A stretch of DNA of 64,000 bases, taken from the NCBI RefSeq assembly GCF_016056305.1, contig NZ_JAECZC010000005.1:60176-124175 (forward strand), read 5' to 3'. The position numbers and the translations under genes were made by a program. This DNA is from Amazonocrinis nigriterrae CENA67 (GTDB lineage: Bacteria; Cyanobacteriota; Cyanobacteriia; Cyanobacteriales; Nostocaceae). The notes below the pieces were generated by a model. That model ran no database searches, had not been told where the DNA came from, and saw only the letters and a program-made list of their open reading frames with translations. Of the stretch, positions 33,877 through 43,012 are shown piece by piece; position 1 is the first letter of the stretch; each line of letters begins with the position of its first letter.

Positions 33877-33962
33877 AAATGGGGAATGGGGAATGGGGAA
33901 TGGGGAATGGGGAAGAATTATTTCCATGCCCAATGCCCAATGCCCAATTCCCAATTCCCAAT
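33877..33962. repeat. AATGGGG tandem repeat followed by its inverted form
   Basis: About five AATGGGG units (33880-33913) face CCCAATG/CCCAATT units (33927-33961) between two convergent genes. Transcribed, they would pair into a long hairpin that could stop both transcripts. Confidence 0.75.
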
Positions 33963-33963
33963 T

Positions 33964-36606
33964 TTAATAATTACCTGGTCTAGCTAGATTCTTAAATTTT
34001 GTAAACTGCGGGTCGAACAAAAGTTTAACGACACCTGTAGGGCCGTTGCGGTGTTTAGCTACTATCGCTTCTGCAATGCCGCGATCGGGGCTGTCGGGAT
34101 TATAATATTCATCGCGATATAACATAATTACTAAATCGGCGTCCTGTTCAATTGAATTATGAACGATGATGTTATTTGCAATAAAATTGTGCAAATTAGA
34201 AACTGTTAAATCGTAAACTTCCTCTTCACCATCAAACTCGATAGAAACGATTTCATCCCAATAAATATCACTCTTGGCTAGGACATTGATTTTATCGGAT
34301 TTTACAACAGTAGCCAATCTTAAAGCTCTTTCTCGACTTACATTCTGTTTATAAAGTGTTGTACCGCAGTGAGCAACACCAAGTAGAGACTGCATTTGAC
34401 GTATAGTTATTTCGTATTGCTGCATTGATGGAACAGCATATAATTTCCATATATCATGAGGTATTACATCTCTGTTAGTGTTAGCAGAACGTACTTGAAT
34501 ATATTTATCAATTTCTCTAATAGCTTGCTTTTTATAAATACCTACTGCACCAATAGTCTCAATAAACTTCTCTAAATCATATTTACCAGTTACCCAAACT
34601 TGATATTGATCCCGTCCTTTACTTCCTTGGGAAACTACTGATAGCTTGGCATTAATATTAAGCCTCATTAAAAGTGACTGGACATCTCTAGCTAATTTTT
34701 CACTACTGGAAGTGTAATAGACAGCAGGATAAAAGCATTTACCTTTGGTAGATTTAATGCAACCGTCAGTACTCCAGAGATGTCGTAAGAAAAGAGCTAT
34801 AGATTCTTGGGGTTGCTCAAAAATTTGATTGGGAATAAATTTTTCATAGGATCTCAAACCAAAAATATCAAGAGAATCTAGCCATTCAGCTATGGGATTT
34901 CTGATATTTTGTGTTAAATGATATCCCGCTGTCAGATAAACTTGATACCAGTCACGCTCCCGATTGATACGAGGAATAATCAAATTACCAAAAGCTTCGG
35001 TTGCTAATGATGCTACTTGATTAGCTAAATCTTCCTCTTTGGTAGTGTACTGAATAACATGCCGAGGTAAAGTACAGCCATCTCCTATTAAGTGTCCCAG
35101 CAAAGCAATTTCGGCATTGCTCATTGTCTGCATATAGGGAATAGGTATATATCTTGGTAAGGCAATGCGGGAGCCAATTTCTAATTCATCAAGTCGTTGC
35201 CAGCCGTGAATTGTTAAAAACTTGTGATTACTAGTTGCACGAATCTTACGCCCTAAACGAGTTTTTAAAGAGAACACAGATTTTATGCCGGTGGAAAAAG
35301 CATTGGTGACAATTGCTTTTTCTAACTGCATTGTAACTTCGTTCAGCGCCCAAACTGCAAAACCAGATTTACCTACTAATTTCTGAATCGGAACTTGAGA
35401 GCCAGTATCTGCTGATGTTACTAGGCTATCACCTGCTAAACAACCTGATTCTCTCAAATCTGACAACATGGGGCGCTTGTTGGTTCTGGCTTCTACACCA
35501 CGGCTTAACTGAGATAAAGCAATTACTGGCACAGATAATTCACGAGCTAAACCTTTAAGTTGACGCGTAATTTTTGACAATTCTTGTACGCGATTATCCC
35601 CTGCTCCTTCCATTAATTGTAAGTAATCTATGACAATCAATCCTAGTTCGGTTCCTTGCTCTGCTTGTAGTCGCCTTGCCTGACTACGCATTTGTGTAAC
35701 TGTAATATTTGGCGTATCGTCAATATAAATTGGCATTTCTGAGAGGATACCAATAGCACGGCTTAAAGGTTCCCATTGTGTTTGACTGAGACGACCACTC
35801 CGCAGATAACCACTTTCAATTTGTGCCTCGCTAGCTAATAACCGTTGCGTCAGTTGCTCTTTAGACATTTCCAAACTGAAAATAGCAACTGGTAACTTAT
35901 AAGAAGCGGCGATATTATGAGCCAGGTTTAAGCAAAAGGCCGTTTTTCCCATTGATGGCCTGCCAGCGACAATAATCAAATCAGAACGCTGGAAACCGCT
36001 AGTCATGGCATCTAAGTCATAAAATCCGCAGGGAATGCCAGGTAAGGCAATGCCTTGATTTCGATCCTCAATATCTTGGAAATTATTAATCAGGGTATCA
36101 GAAATATGAACTAAACCTGATTGGGGACGCTCTTGTGTAACACTAAAGACTTTCTGTTCTGCCTGATCTAAAACTTTGGGTAATTCAGATTCTGTCTCGT
36201 AACCGAGATGCACAATTTCATTACCAGCTTTGATTAACCTTCGCCGCAGGTATTTATCCATTACCAACCCTGCTAAGGCGTCGATGTTCACAGCTGAAAC
36301 TGTGCGGTCTACTAATGTTGCTAATTTATTTCTGCCGCCAATTCGGGCTAGGATATCGTTGTCAGCCAGCCAGCTTGTAACTGAGAGTAAATCTGTGGGT
36401 TTACCTTGAGTATGCAGGCGTAGCGCAGCTTGATAAATTTCTTTGTGAGCGCTAATGTAAAAAGCTTCTGGAACCAGGCGATCGCTAACTCGACCGATCG
36501 CTTCTGGATCTAGTAAAATTCCTCCCAAAATCGCTTCTTCCGCCTCGATATTTTGGGGTGGTAGCATCTTGCTAGCATCACCTTGAAAACTTAGTTCTTC
36601 AGCCAT
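33964..36606 (-). CDS. dnaB: Replicative DNA helicase DnaB, interrupted by an intein
   Basis: The precursor has 880 residues: 451 of helicase and a 429-residue intein. The helicase part has the N-terminal domain (LPPQNIEAEEAILGGILLD), Walker A GRPSMGKTAF, Walker B LIVIDYLQLM and the arginine-rich C-terminal part that resumes with SIEQDADLVIML. It unwinds DNA at the replication fork. The frame is open upstream to 36684, but those 26 codons are translated GGGAATT repeat; the start MAEELSFQG at 36606 fits the family. The gene follows rplI on the same strand by 139 bases, an arrangement common in bacteria. Confidence 0.97.
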   Translation of the reverse strand: MAEELSFQGDASKMLPPQNIEAEEAILGGILLDPEAIGRVSDRLVPEAFYISAHKEIYQAALRLHTQGKPTDLLSVTSWLADNDILARIGGRNKLATLVDRTVSAVNIDALAGLVMDKYLRRRLIKAGNEIVHLGYETESELPKVLDQAEQKVFSVTQERPQSGLVHISDTLINNFQDIEDRNQGIALPGIPCGFYDLDAMTSGFQRSDLIIVAGRPSMGKTAFCLNLAHNIAASYKLPVAIFSLEMSKEQLTQRLLASEAQIESGYLRSGRLSQTQWEPLSRAIGILSEMPIYIDDTPNITVTQMRSQARRLQAEQGTELGLIVIDYLQLMEGAGDNRVQELSKITRQLKGLARELSVPVIALSQLSRGVEARTNKRPMLSDLRESGCLAGDSLVTSADTGSQVPIQKLVGKSGFAVWALNEVTMQLEKAIVTNAFSTGIKSVFSLKTRLGRKIRATSNHKFLTIHGWQRLDELEIGSRIALPRYIPIPYMQTMSNAEIALLGHLIGDGCTLPRHVIQYTTKEEDLANQVASLATEAFGNLIIPRINRERDWYQVYLTAGYHLTQNIRNPIAEWLDSLDIFGLRSYEKFIPNQIFEQPQESIALFLRHLWSTDGCIKSTKGKCFYPAVYYTSSSEKLARDVQSLLMRLNINAKLSVVSQGSKGRDQYQVWVTGKYDLEKFIETIGAVGIYKKQAIREIDKYIQVRSANTNRDVIPHDIWKLYAVPSMQQYEITIRQMQSLLGVAHCGTTLYKQNVSRERALRLATVVKSDKINVLAKSDIYWDEIVSIEFDGEEEVYDLTVSNLHNFIANNIIVHNSIEQDADLVIMLYRDEYYNPDSPDRGIAEAIVAKHRNGPTGVVKLLFDPQFTKFKNLARPGNY
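34156..35442 (-). other. DnaB intein with LAGLIDADG homing endonuclease
   Basis: The intein is 429 residues. It begins with Cys (codon 35440-35442, after SDLRESG) and ends with VHN (Asn codon 34156-34158), followed by the extein Ser of SIEQDAD. Block A is CLAGDSLV and block B is ATSNHKFLT. The endonuclease core is present (LLGHLIGDGC and LFLRHLWSTDGC). Block F is VYDLTVSNLHNFIANNIIVHN. All splicing residues are there, so it should splice itself out. The insertion point and length are the same as I know for the Synechocystis DnaB intein, so it is the same intein allele family. Confidence 0.95.
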
Positions 36607-36613
36607 AAGCGAT

Positions 36614-36745
36614 TTAGATTGGGGATTGAAGATTGGGGATTGGGAATTGGGTAACTCGGGGCCCCCTCTGGGGATAAGGGGCAATGGGGATTGGGAATTA
36701 TTTCTCCCTCATCACCCCTGCACCCCTGCTCCCCTGCTCCCTCAA
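36614..36745. repeat. Heptamer repeats between rplI and dnaB
   Basis: GATTGGGGATTGGGAATTGGG units (about 36619-36651) are followed by a GGGGCCCC-containing palindrome and by TCCCCTGCTCCC units. The repeat lies directly in front of the dnaB start codon, so it takes up the 5' untranslated region. Confidence 0.8.
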
Positions 36746-37204
36746 TTAGCTAGCGACGACTTCAATATCGATTTGGGCCGTTACTTCAGAATGCAGCTTA
36801 ATGTCGGCTTTATAAGTACCGAGTTTGCCGATATCGGGGATGGTAATACCACGACGATCAATTTCTTGATTGGTGGCTGCTTGAATTGCATCTGCCACTT
36901 CTTGATTGGTGACGGTACCAAAGATGGCTTCGTTTTCACCAACTTGCTTGGCAATTTTCAAGCTGCCAATTTTTTCTAAAGCTGCTTTTTGTTCTAAAGC
37001 TTGTTGTTTGAGTTCTAACTGTCTTTGACGCTCTTGCTCACGGCGGCGTTCTACTTGTTTGAGAATACCGGGAGTGGCATGAGTTGCCAATTTCTGAGGA
37101 ATCAAATAATTACGAGCATAGCCAGGAGCTACTTCTACTAGGTCGCCTAATTTGCCTAGCTTGCTGACATCCTGATTTAAAACTAACTGCACGCGTTTCG
37201 CCAT
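36746..37204 (-). CDS. rplI: 50S ribosomal protein L9
   Basis: The protein has 152 residues, the normal length. The N-terminal domain ([33 protein letters not shown] region) has the L9 signature; a long central helix ([21 protein letters not shown]) leads to the C-terminal RNA-binding domain ([14 protein letters not shown], then [14 protein letters not shown]). It binds 23S rRNA near L1 and helps keep the reading frame. It is upstream of dnaB on the same strand. Confidence 0.97.
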   Translation of the reverse strand: MAKRVQLVLNQDVSKLGKLGDLVEVAPGYARNYLIPQKLATHATPGILKQVERRREQERQRQLELKQQALEQKAALEKIGSLKIAKQVGENEAIFGTVTNQEVADAIQAATNQEIDRRGITIPDIGKLGTYKADIKLHSEVTAQIDIEVVAS

Positions 37205-37365
37205 TGTTTTTCGTTTTTCCTGTAAAATCTCATTAACTTAGGTTTCAGTAGGATAGCTTACATATGTCTAGCTGTATCCCAAGTAGCTTTGCTTGTACCC
37301 TAAAGCTTACAGATCCTAGCGAAAGGTAGGGGGCGATCGCAACTGTTAGCCGCCAGAAAATTTTT

Positions 37366-37490
37366 AGAGCAGGGGAGCAGAGGAGCAGGGGAAGAATTTC
37401 AAACTCCTAATTCCTAACTCTTCACTCAGCACTCTTAACAACTGACAACTGACCACTGACCACTGACAACTGACAACTGACAACTGACTA
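37366..37490. repeat. GGGGAGCAG and CAACTGACCACTGAC tandem repeats
   Basis: Short tandem repeats fill the space between the rplI promoter side and the gloB stop codon. They end within a few bases of the gloB stop. Confidence 0.8.
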
Positions 37491-38261
37491 AAATTTGTCT
37501 TTCATTCCCCGTATACGGGCAAATGTTTGTATTGGATCGCTGCTGTTGGCAGATAATTGTAATGATGGTTGTTCCCAACGTAAGAAGGGATTGGTACGCT
37601 TTTCGACTCCCAATAGCGAGGGAACGGTGGCTTCTTTTCGGCTGCGGTGGACTTTGACTTCATCGTAGCGCTTTTGTAAGTCGGTGTTGTCACTATCTAC
37701 AGTCAGGGCAAACTGTAAATTCTTTAAGGTGTATTCGTGGGCGCACCAAACATAAGTATGATCTGGGAGAGAGCGCAGTTTACTAAGAGAATCTATCATT
37801 TGGCTGGGTGTACCTTCAAACAAGCGACCGCAACCACCAGCAAACAAGGTATCGCCACAGAATAAGTTGCCTGGTTCGTCGGCTGTAGTGGGAGGAAAGT
37901 AGTAAGCTATGTGAGCGCGGGTATGTCCGGGTACGAAAATAACCTCCGCGATTTGGTCAGCAAACTCCACGCGATCGCCTTGCTGCAAAAATACCTGCTG
38001 TCCAGGTATTCTACCTCGATCCTCGACTCCACCATAAACTACTACTTTCGGAAAGTGTTGGATTAACTGCTGATTGCCGCCTACGTGGTCGTTGTGATGG
38101 TGTGTATTAAAAATTGCGACTAACTCTGCTTTGAGTTCTGCAAGTTTTTTTAATACTGGTTTGGCTTCGGCTGGATCAACAACAGCGGCAATATTTTGTT
38201 CTTGGTTGTACAGCAAGAATATGTAGTTGTCTGAGAGAGCCTCAAGACGGATTACCCGCAT
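37488..38261 (-). CDS. gloB: Hydroxyacylglutathione hydrolase (glyoxalase II)
   Basis: The protein has 257 residues. It is a metallo-beta-lactamase fold enzyme that hydrolyses S-lactoylglutathione to lactate and glutathione, the second step of methylglyoxal detoxification. The binuclear metal motif is [10 protein letters not shown] at residues ~54-63. Further ligands lie in [28 protein letters not shown] and [13 protein letters not shown]. The C-terminal substrate-binding domain ([16 protein letters not shown]) is complete. The opening [17 protein letters not shown] is typical. The gene is monocistronic, with tandem repeats after the stop. Confidence 0.96.
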   Translation of the reverse strand: MRVIRLEALSDNYIFLLYNQEQNIAAVVDPAEAKPVLKKLAELKAELVAIFNTHHHNDHVGGNQQLIQHFPKVVVYGGVEDRGRIPGQQVFLQQGDRVEFADQIAEVIFVPGHTRAHIAYYFPPTTADEPGNLFCGDTLFAGGCGRLFEGTPSQMIDSLSKLRSLPDHTYVWCAHEYTLKNLQFALTVDSDNTDLQKRYDEVKVHRSRKEATVPSLLGVEKRTNPFLRWEQPSLQLSANSSDPIQTFARIRGMKDKF

Positions 38262-38548
38262 TTTCTCTGCCTCCCTTGCATGTGAGGTTTGGTATTTAAG
38301 TGCATACTTTACTACAGTAACTAACCAAGCTACTGATAAAAGTTATGTGAGATCTTGATATTTCGTCCATGATAGCTGTCAATTCTCATTAAACATGATA
38401 ATATACAACCGTACTACTACCTAAATCATATTAAAAACTTTCACAAAGTATTTTAATTTATCAGTAAAATTCCTCTGGGAAGTCAAGGAATACGAAGTTA
38501 AATTTGTTGTGTTATTTTTAATTATAAAAATAGCTAAAAAATATATTT

Positions 38549-39391
38549 ATGACAGTAAAAACTAGAGGATTTATTACAATTTTAACAGGATTGTATTCCT
38601 TTCAAGATTGCATTCATTTTTTAGCAGCAATTAGGAAATTTCATCAGGAACCAATAATTATTTTAATCGACCGAGTTCCGAAGATTCTTTATCCTTTTTT
38701 GAAAGTGTTTAAAAATGTAATTTTAAAACCAGCGCCAGCAGATAAAAATACTGTTTTAGCGTCACGAAAAGCAAAATTAGCTTTATATGAAGCTTCGGAG
38801 TTTGATAAAACCATATATTTAGATTCAGATATTTGCTTATTGTCTGATATTAATGATGTCTTTGAATATTTGGAGGAATATGATTTTTTGTTAACGGAAG
38901 ATGTGCAACCTAGTATTACAAAAGCCACAAATTTACTCAGGGGAAAGCAACAAGATATGTTGCCGAATGTGCTGCCGATTCTGCAATCTGTAGGTTTACC
39001 GCTACGGGAAGATAGTGTGCAGTACAACGGCGGTTTTATGGCTTTTCGGAAAACAGAAACAACCAAGGTATTTTTTGATGACTTTAAACGTTATTTTGAG
39101 ATTGTGAAAAATAATCAAGATAAATTACTTTTGAAAGATCAAGGAGCTTTTGCTTCTGCGATCGCTTCCGTAAAACCCAAGATGAAAATACTACCACCCA
39201 CTTATAATTATCTCAGTAAGTGGAAGGATACATACAATATTACTGGAGAAATTAAAGTACTACATTGTACTTACCCTTACAGACCCCAGTACGCCAAAAA
39301 TATTACTCGTTCATTGTACACAAGAATATTTGACAAATTTGCTCAAGTATTTTTACCAAATCAAGTAACCAATCCCTGGCGTAAGAAATGA
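38549..39391 (+). CDS. GT-A-fold glycosyltransferase (GT8-like)
   Basis: The protein has 280 residues and no membrane segment. The metal-binding DxD motif is YLDSDICLLSD, with Asp92-Ser-Asp94. The upstream part (NTVLASRKAKLALYEASEFDKTIYL) and downstream VQYNGGFMAFRK and KDQGAFASAI match GT8-like nucleotide-sugar transferases. It would move a sugar from a nucleotide donor during polysaccharide or glycolipid synthesis. It is the first gene of a co-directional run; the next starts 25 bases later. The region has lower GC than its neighbours, which is common for polysaccharide loci. Confidence 0.83.
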   Translation: MTVKTRGFITILTGLYSFQDCIHFLAAIRKFHQEPIIILIDRVPKILYPFLKVFKNVILKPAPADKNTVLASRKAKLALYEASEFDKTIYLDSDICLLSDINDVFEYLEEYDFLLTEDVQPSITKATNLLRGKQQDMLPNVLPILQSVGLPLREDSVQYNGGFMAFRKTETTKVFFDDFKRYFEIVKNNQDKLLLKDQGAFASAIASVKPKMKILPPTYNYLSKWKDTYNITGEIKVLHCTYPYRPQYAKNITRSLYTRIFDKFAQVFLPNQVTNPWRKK

Positions 39392-39416
39392 TTTATAGGT
39401 AGGAAAACTGCTGACA

Positions 39417-40586
39417 ATGAAAGAGAAAGTCAAGGTCTCGCTACTCGTCTGGAATTTATCTACCAATGATGGTTTCATGCGTGCGTCTTTATTACAAAAA
39501 GCCTTGAATAAGTTAGGGTATGAAGTGGAAATCCTCGGCTTTTTGTTTGGAGAGAAACTATATGGAGCGATTCCTGCCGAAACTAAATTATATACTGTAG
39601 AAGGCTCTAATTATCCTAATTTTATTAAATCTATTAGTAAAATTTTAAAACTTATTGATGGAGATATTATTTATGCAATTAAACCTCAGCCGGCGAGTTT
39701 TGGCGTAGCATTACTGAATAAATTATACAGTAGAAAGCCTGTAATTCTAGACATAGATGACTGGGAACTTAGTTGGCATGGTGGTGATAAATGGCATTAT
39801 CATCCTACACTCAAACAGTTAGCTAAGGATTTACTTAAAAAAGATGGTGCGTTAAGGTTACCTCATCATCCTTTCTATTTAAAACTGATGGAACGTTTGG
39901 TGAATCAAGCTAATGCAGTGACAGTGCATACTAGCTTTTTACAGCAGCGTTTTGGAGGTATATCCGTACCTAATGGCAAGGATACTGGTTTATTTGATCC
40001 TGTTCGATATAATCCTGACGAAAGCAGAAGTCGTTATGGTTTGTCAGAATATCGAGTTTTGATGTTTCCCGGTGCGCCAAGACCTTATAAAGGTTTAGAA
40101 GATGTCCTGATTGCACTAGATAAAATTAATCAGCCAGACTTAAAACTGGTGATTGTCGGTGGCAGTCCTTATGATAATTATGATGAGCAACTTAAACAAC
40201 GCTGGGGACGCTGGATTATTAAACTACCCAATTATCCAGCTGATGTGATGCCTGATGTAGTTGCTGCTGCTCATATTGTTGTTGTTCCACAGCGAGATAC
40301 CCCTGAAACTCGTGCCCAATTTCCTCTAAAGTTGACAGATGGGATGGCAATGGCTAAACCTGTATTAGCGACGCGTGTAGGAGATATTCCCGAAATTTTG
40401 GGCGACACTGGTTATTTAGCTGAACCGAGTTGTCCTGAACAAATTGCTGAGCAAATTAAATTAATATTTCAGGATTTAGATTTGGCAAATGAGAAAGGTA
40501 TCAGCGCCAGGAAAAGATGCATAGAAAAATATAGCATAGAGGCAATGGCTTCTACTCTCAGTTCAGTAATAGCTCGATTGTCATAA
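39417..40586 (+). CDS. GT4-family glycosyltransferase
   Basis: The protein has 389 residues. It has a GT-B fold with the N-terminal acceptor domain (SLLVWNLSTNDGFMRASLLQKALNKLGYEVEIL as a region) and the C-terminal donor domain (LMFPGAPRPYKGLEDVLIAL, VIVGGSPYDNYDEQL). The donor-site E-x7-E-like stretch is at FPLKLTDGMAMAKPVLATRVGDIPEIL. GT4 enzymes are retaining transferases active at the cytoplasmic face. It is the second gene of the operon, 25 bases after the first. A spacer with CAACTGA repeats separates it from the exporter gene. Confidence 0.9.
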   Translation: MKEKVKVSLLVWNLSTNDGFMRASLLQKALNKLGYEVEILGFLFGEKLYGAIPAETKLYTVEGSNYPNFIKSISKILKLIDGDIIYAIKPQPASFGVALLNKLYSRKPVILDIDDWELSWHGGDKWHYHPTLKQLAKDLLKKDGALRLPHHPFYLKLMERLVNQANAVTVHTSFLQQRFGGISVPNGKDTGLFDPVRYNPDESRSRYGLSEYRVLMFPGAPRPYKGLEDVLIALDKINQPDLKLVIVGGSPYDNYDEQLKQRWGRWIIKLPNYPADVMPDVVAAAHIVVVPQRDTPETRAQFPLKLTDGMAMAKPVLATRVGDIPEILGDTGYLAEPSCPEQIAEQIKLIFQDLDLANEKGISARKRCIEKYSIEAMASTLSSVIARLS

Positions 40587-40747
40587 TAAATAGAAAAAAT
40601 CTTGAATTAGAGGATATTAGTTACTATGTGAATATCAACCATCTAACTGAATAAATCTAAAAACAGTTGACACCTCTACAACTGAACACTGACCAATGAC
40701 CACTGACAAATGTGTTAATAATCAAGGAATTCTGAACTAAATACCCA

Positions 40748-43012
40748 ATGTCTACCAGAAAACTACTATTAAGATTTGCCAAACCTTATCCATGGTTAAT
40801 TCTGCTCACGATAGTGTTAGGATTTTCTGGAGGTTTATTTAATGGTGTCAGCACAGCACTAATTGTGCCAGTAATTTTAAAAATTGTGGGACAAGAGGTA
40901 GATTTAACTAAAGCCCCAGGTGTTCTAAAAGGAATTATGGCTCCCTTTGAGAATATTCCAGAAAATTACCGGATAGTGGTAATGGCTGGGGCTATTATAT
41001 TCACAATTTGCTTAAAAAATTTAGCTACTTACTCTAGTACGTTAGCATCAAGTTCTTTAACTCGAAAGCTAACATCAGATATGCGAGAAGCCGGATTACA
41101 GTTATTACTAGAAATAGATATAGATTATTATTCCAAGATGAAAGTTGGTGATTTAATCAACCGTCTTGGAGGAGAAATTGGTCGAGCGGCTACTGCTATT
41201 GGCAATACAGTAAAGTTAATTATTATCGGGATTACAATTTTAGTTTTCGTCGGTTTATTGCTGTCAATTTCTTGGCAGTTGACCATAGCTGCTACGGTTT
41301 TGCTATCTTTGGTGACAGTGGTAAATCAGTATGCCATTGCCAGGTCTAAAAAATTTGGGAAGCAGCTGAGTGAGATGTCTAAAGCATATTCAATCGCTAT
41401 GCTGGAACTCCTCAACGGTATTAGATTAGTGAAGGCAACGGGAAATGAAGAAAAAGAATATAAAAAGGTTCAAAAGTTAATTCGCGCACGCGAGAAAGCA
41501 GACTTTCAATCTCAGATGAATGCTGAAGCGATCGCACCTTTGAGTGAGGTGATGGGAATTACAGCTTTAATGCTGATTGTATTTTTGAGTAAAACTTTTT
41601 TTGCATCTCAAATAGCTTCGCTTTCCACTGTAATTTTAACATATCTATTAATACTACTGCGACTGCTACCATTGCTTTCTCAGTTAAATACTATTCGTAG
41701 TAGCTTCGCCAGTACTTCCACTAGTGTGGAAATGGTGACTGATTTTTTAAATCGCAATGATAAGCCATTCATGGTTAAGGGTGAGCTTCCCTACACAAAA
41801 TTAGAGGAAGGAGTGCATTTTGATTTTCTTTCCTTCGCTTACCCTGGTCATGAAAAGCTAGTACTTAAGGATGTAGATTTATTTTTACCGCGTGGTACTA
41901 CTTTAGCTTTGGTGGGTGGTTCTGGTGCAGGAAAATCAACCCTCGCAGACCTTTTACCGAGATTTTATGATCCTTTGTCTGGTCGGATTACCATCGACGG
42001 TAAGGATTTACGCGAGTTCGATATTGCATCTTTGCGTAGGAGGATGGGAATCGTCAGTCAAGATACTTTTCTCTTCAATGACTCAGTGGGGAATAACATC
42101 GCCTATGGACGACCAGAAGCCACCGAAGAAGAAATTACCACAGCAGCAAAGCGGGCCAATGCCTATGAGTTTATCAGCAAATTACCCCAAAAATTTGACA
42201 CCCCCATTGGCGATCGCGGCGTGATGTTGTCTGGTGGACAAAGACAAAGATTAGCGATCGCGCGGGCATTGTTACAGAATCCTGACATTTTGATTCTCGA
42301 TGAAGCCACCAGTGCTTTAGATACCGTTTCCGAACGCTTAGTACAAGCTGCACTCGATGATCTTAGCCGCGATCGTACAACCTTGGTAATTGCTCACCGT
42401 CTTTCTACAGTACAAAAAGCCGATCAAATTGCTGTGTTAGATCAAGGACGTGTAGTAGAGGTAGGAACCCATGAAGAACTTTTAAGAAAAGGTGGTTACT
42501 ACTCACGCCTCTACTCAATGCAATTTAGCGACCAAGCAGAAGCTACTGTTAAACAACATCAAAGCTTAGTCCGCATTTCTCACGAAATTCGGACACAGCT
42601 TAATTCTATGCTTGGTTTCCTACTCTTATTACTCGATGATATGGTTGATAATGCCCAAGAAAGGCAGGAATTAATTGAACAATCCCATACATCAGCCTTA
42701 AGAATTCTCACCATTATTGATGTTTTTGATGATATTTTTAGTCTGCAAATCAAGGGTAAATTACTCTCATTTGCAGACAAAAATAATAATGTTACGACTC
42801 AATACAAAACTTTTACACATATCTCTGAAGAATTCCGGAATTGCCTCAATATGATTCTGGGTATTCTCCGCTCCTTAACAGACAATGTTACAGACTCACC
42901 GCCAGAAGACAGCGAATTATTAACAAAAGCCTATGATTCTGCAATAAATTTGCTCGATAAGTTAGAGGGTTTTGAAAACACTATTCAATTGGAAAGTAAT
43001 GAAAAATGCTAA
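40748..43012 (+). CDS. HepA/MsbA-like ABC exporter with two C-terminal HisKA-like modules
   Basis: The protein has 754 residues. Six membrane helices (residues 1-~320) precede the ATPase domain: Walker A GGSGAGKST near 390, signature LSGGQRQRLAIARALL, Walker B ILILDEATSALD and H-loop IAHRLS. The core resembles HepA, which exports heterocyst envelope polysaccharide, and lipid flippases. After the ATPase ends near residue 595 there are ~160 extra residues: a histidine-kinase H-box module, ISHEIRTQLNSMLGFLLLL (His612), and a second copy, ISEEFRNCLNMILGIL, with Glu694 in place of the His. No kinase ATPase domain follows. The next gene overlaps its end by 14 bases, so they are translationally coupled. 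Confidence 0.9.
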   Translation: MSTRKLLLRFAKPYPWLILLTIVLGFSGGLFNGVSTALIVPVILKIVGQEVDLTKAPGVLKGIMAPFENIPENYRIVVMAGAIIFTICLKNLATYSSTLASSSLTRKLTSDMREAGLQLLLEIDIDYYSKMKVGDLINRLGGEIGRAATAIGNTVKLIIIGITILVFVGLLLSISWQLTIAATVLLSLVTVVNQYAIARSKKFGKQLSEMSKAYSIAMLELLNGIRLVKATGNEEKEYKKVQKLIRAREKADFQSQMNAEAIAPLSEVMGITALMLIVFLSKTFFASQIASLSTVILTYLLILLRLLPLLSQLNTIRSSFASTSTSVEMVTDFLNRNDKPFMVKGELPYTKLEEGVHFDFLSFAYPGHEKLVLKDVDLFLPRGTTLALVGGSGAGKSTLADLLPRFYDPLSGRITIDGKDLREFDIASLRRRMGIVSQDTFLFNDSVGNNIAYGRPEATEEEITTAAKRANAYEFISKLPQKFDTPIGDRGVMLSGGQRQRLAIARALLQNPDILILDEATSALDTVSERLVQAALDDLSRDRTTLVIAHRLSTVQKADQIAVLDQGRVVEVGTHEELLRKGGYYSRLYSMQFSDQAEATVKQHQSLVRISHEIRTQLNSMLGFLLLLLDDMVDNAQERQELIEQSHTSALRILTIIDVFDDIFSLQIKGKLLSFADKNNNVTTQYKTFTHISEEFRNCLNMILGILRSLTDNVTDSPPEDSELLTKAYDSAINLLDKLEGFENTIQLESNEKC

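Noticed and set aside
40748..43012. Naming the exporter hepA outright
   Set aside because: The core is HepA-like, but the ~160-residue tail and the neighbours differ from the hepA locus I know, so I give no symbol.
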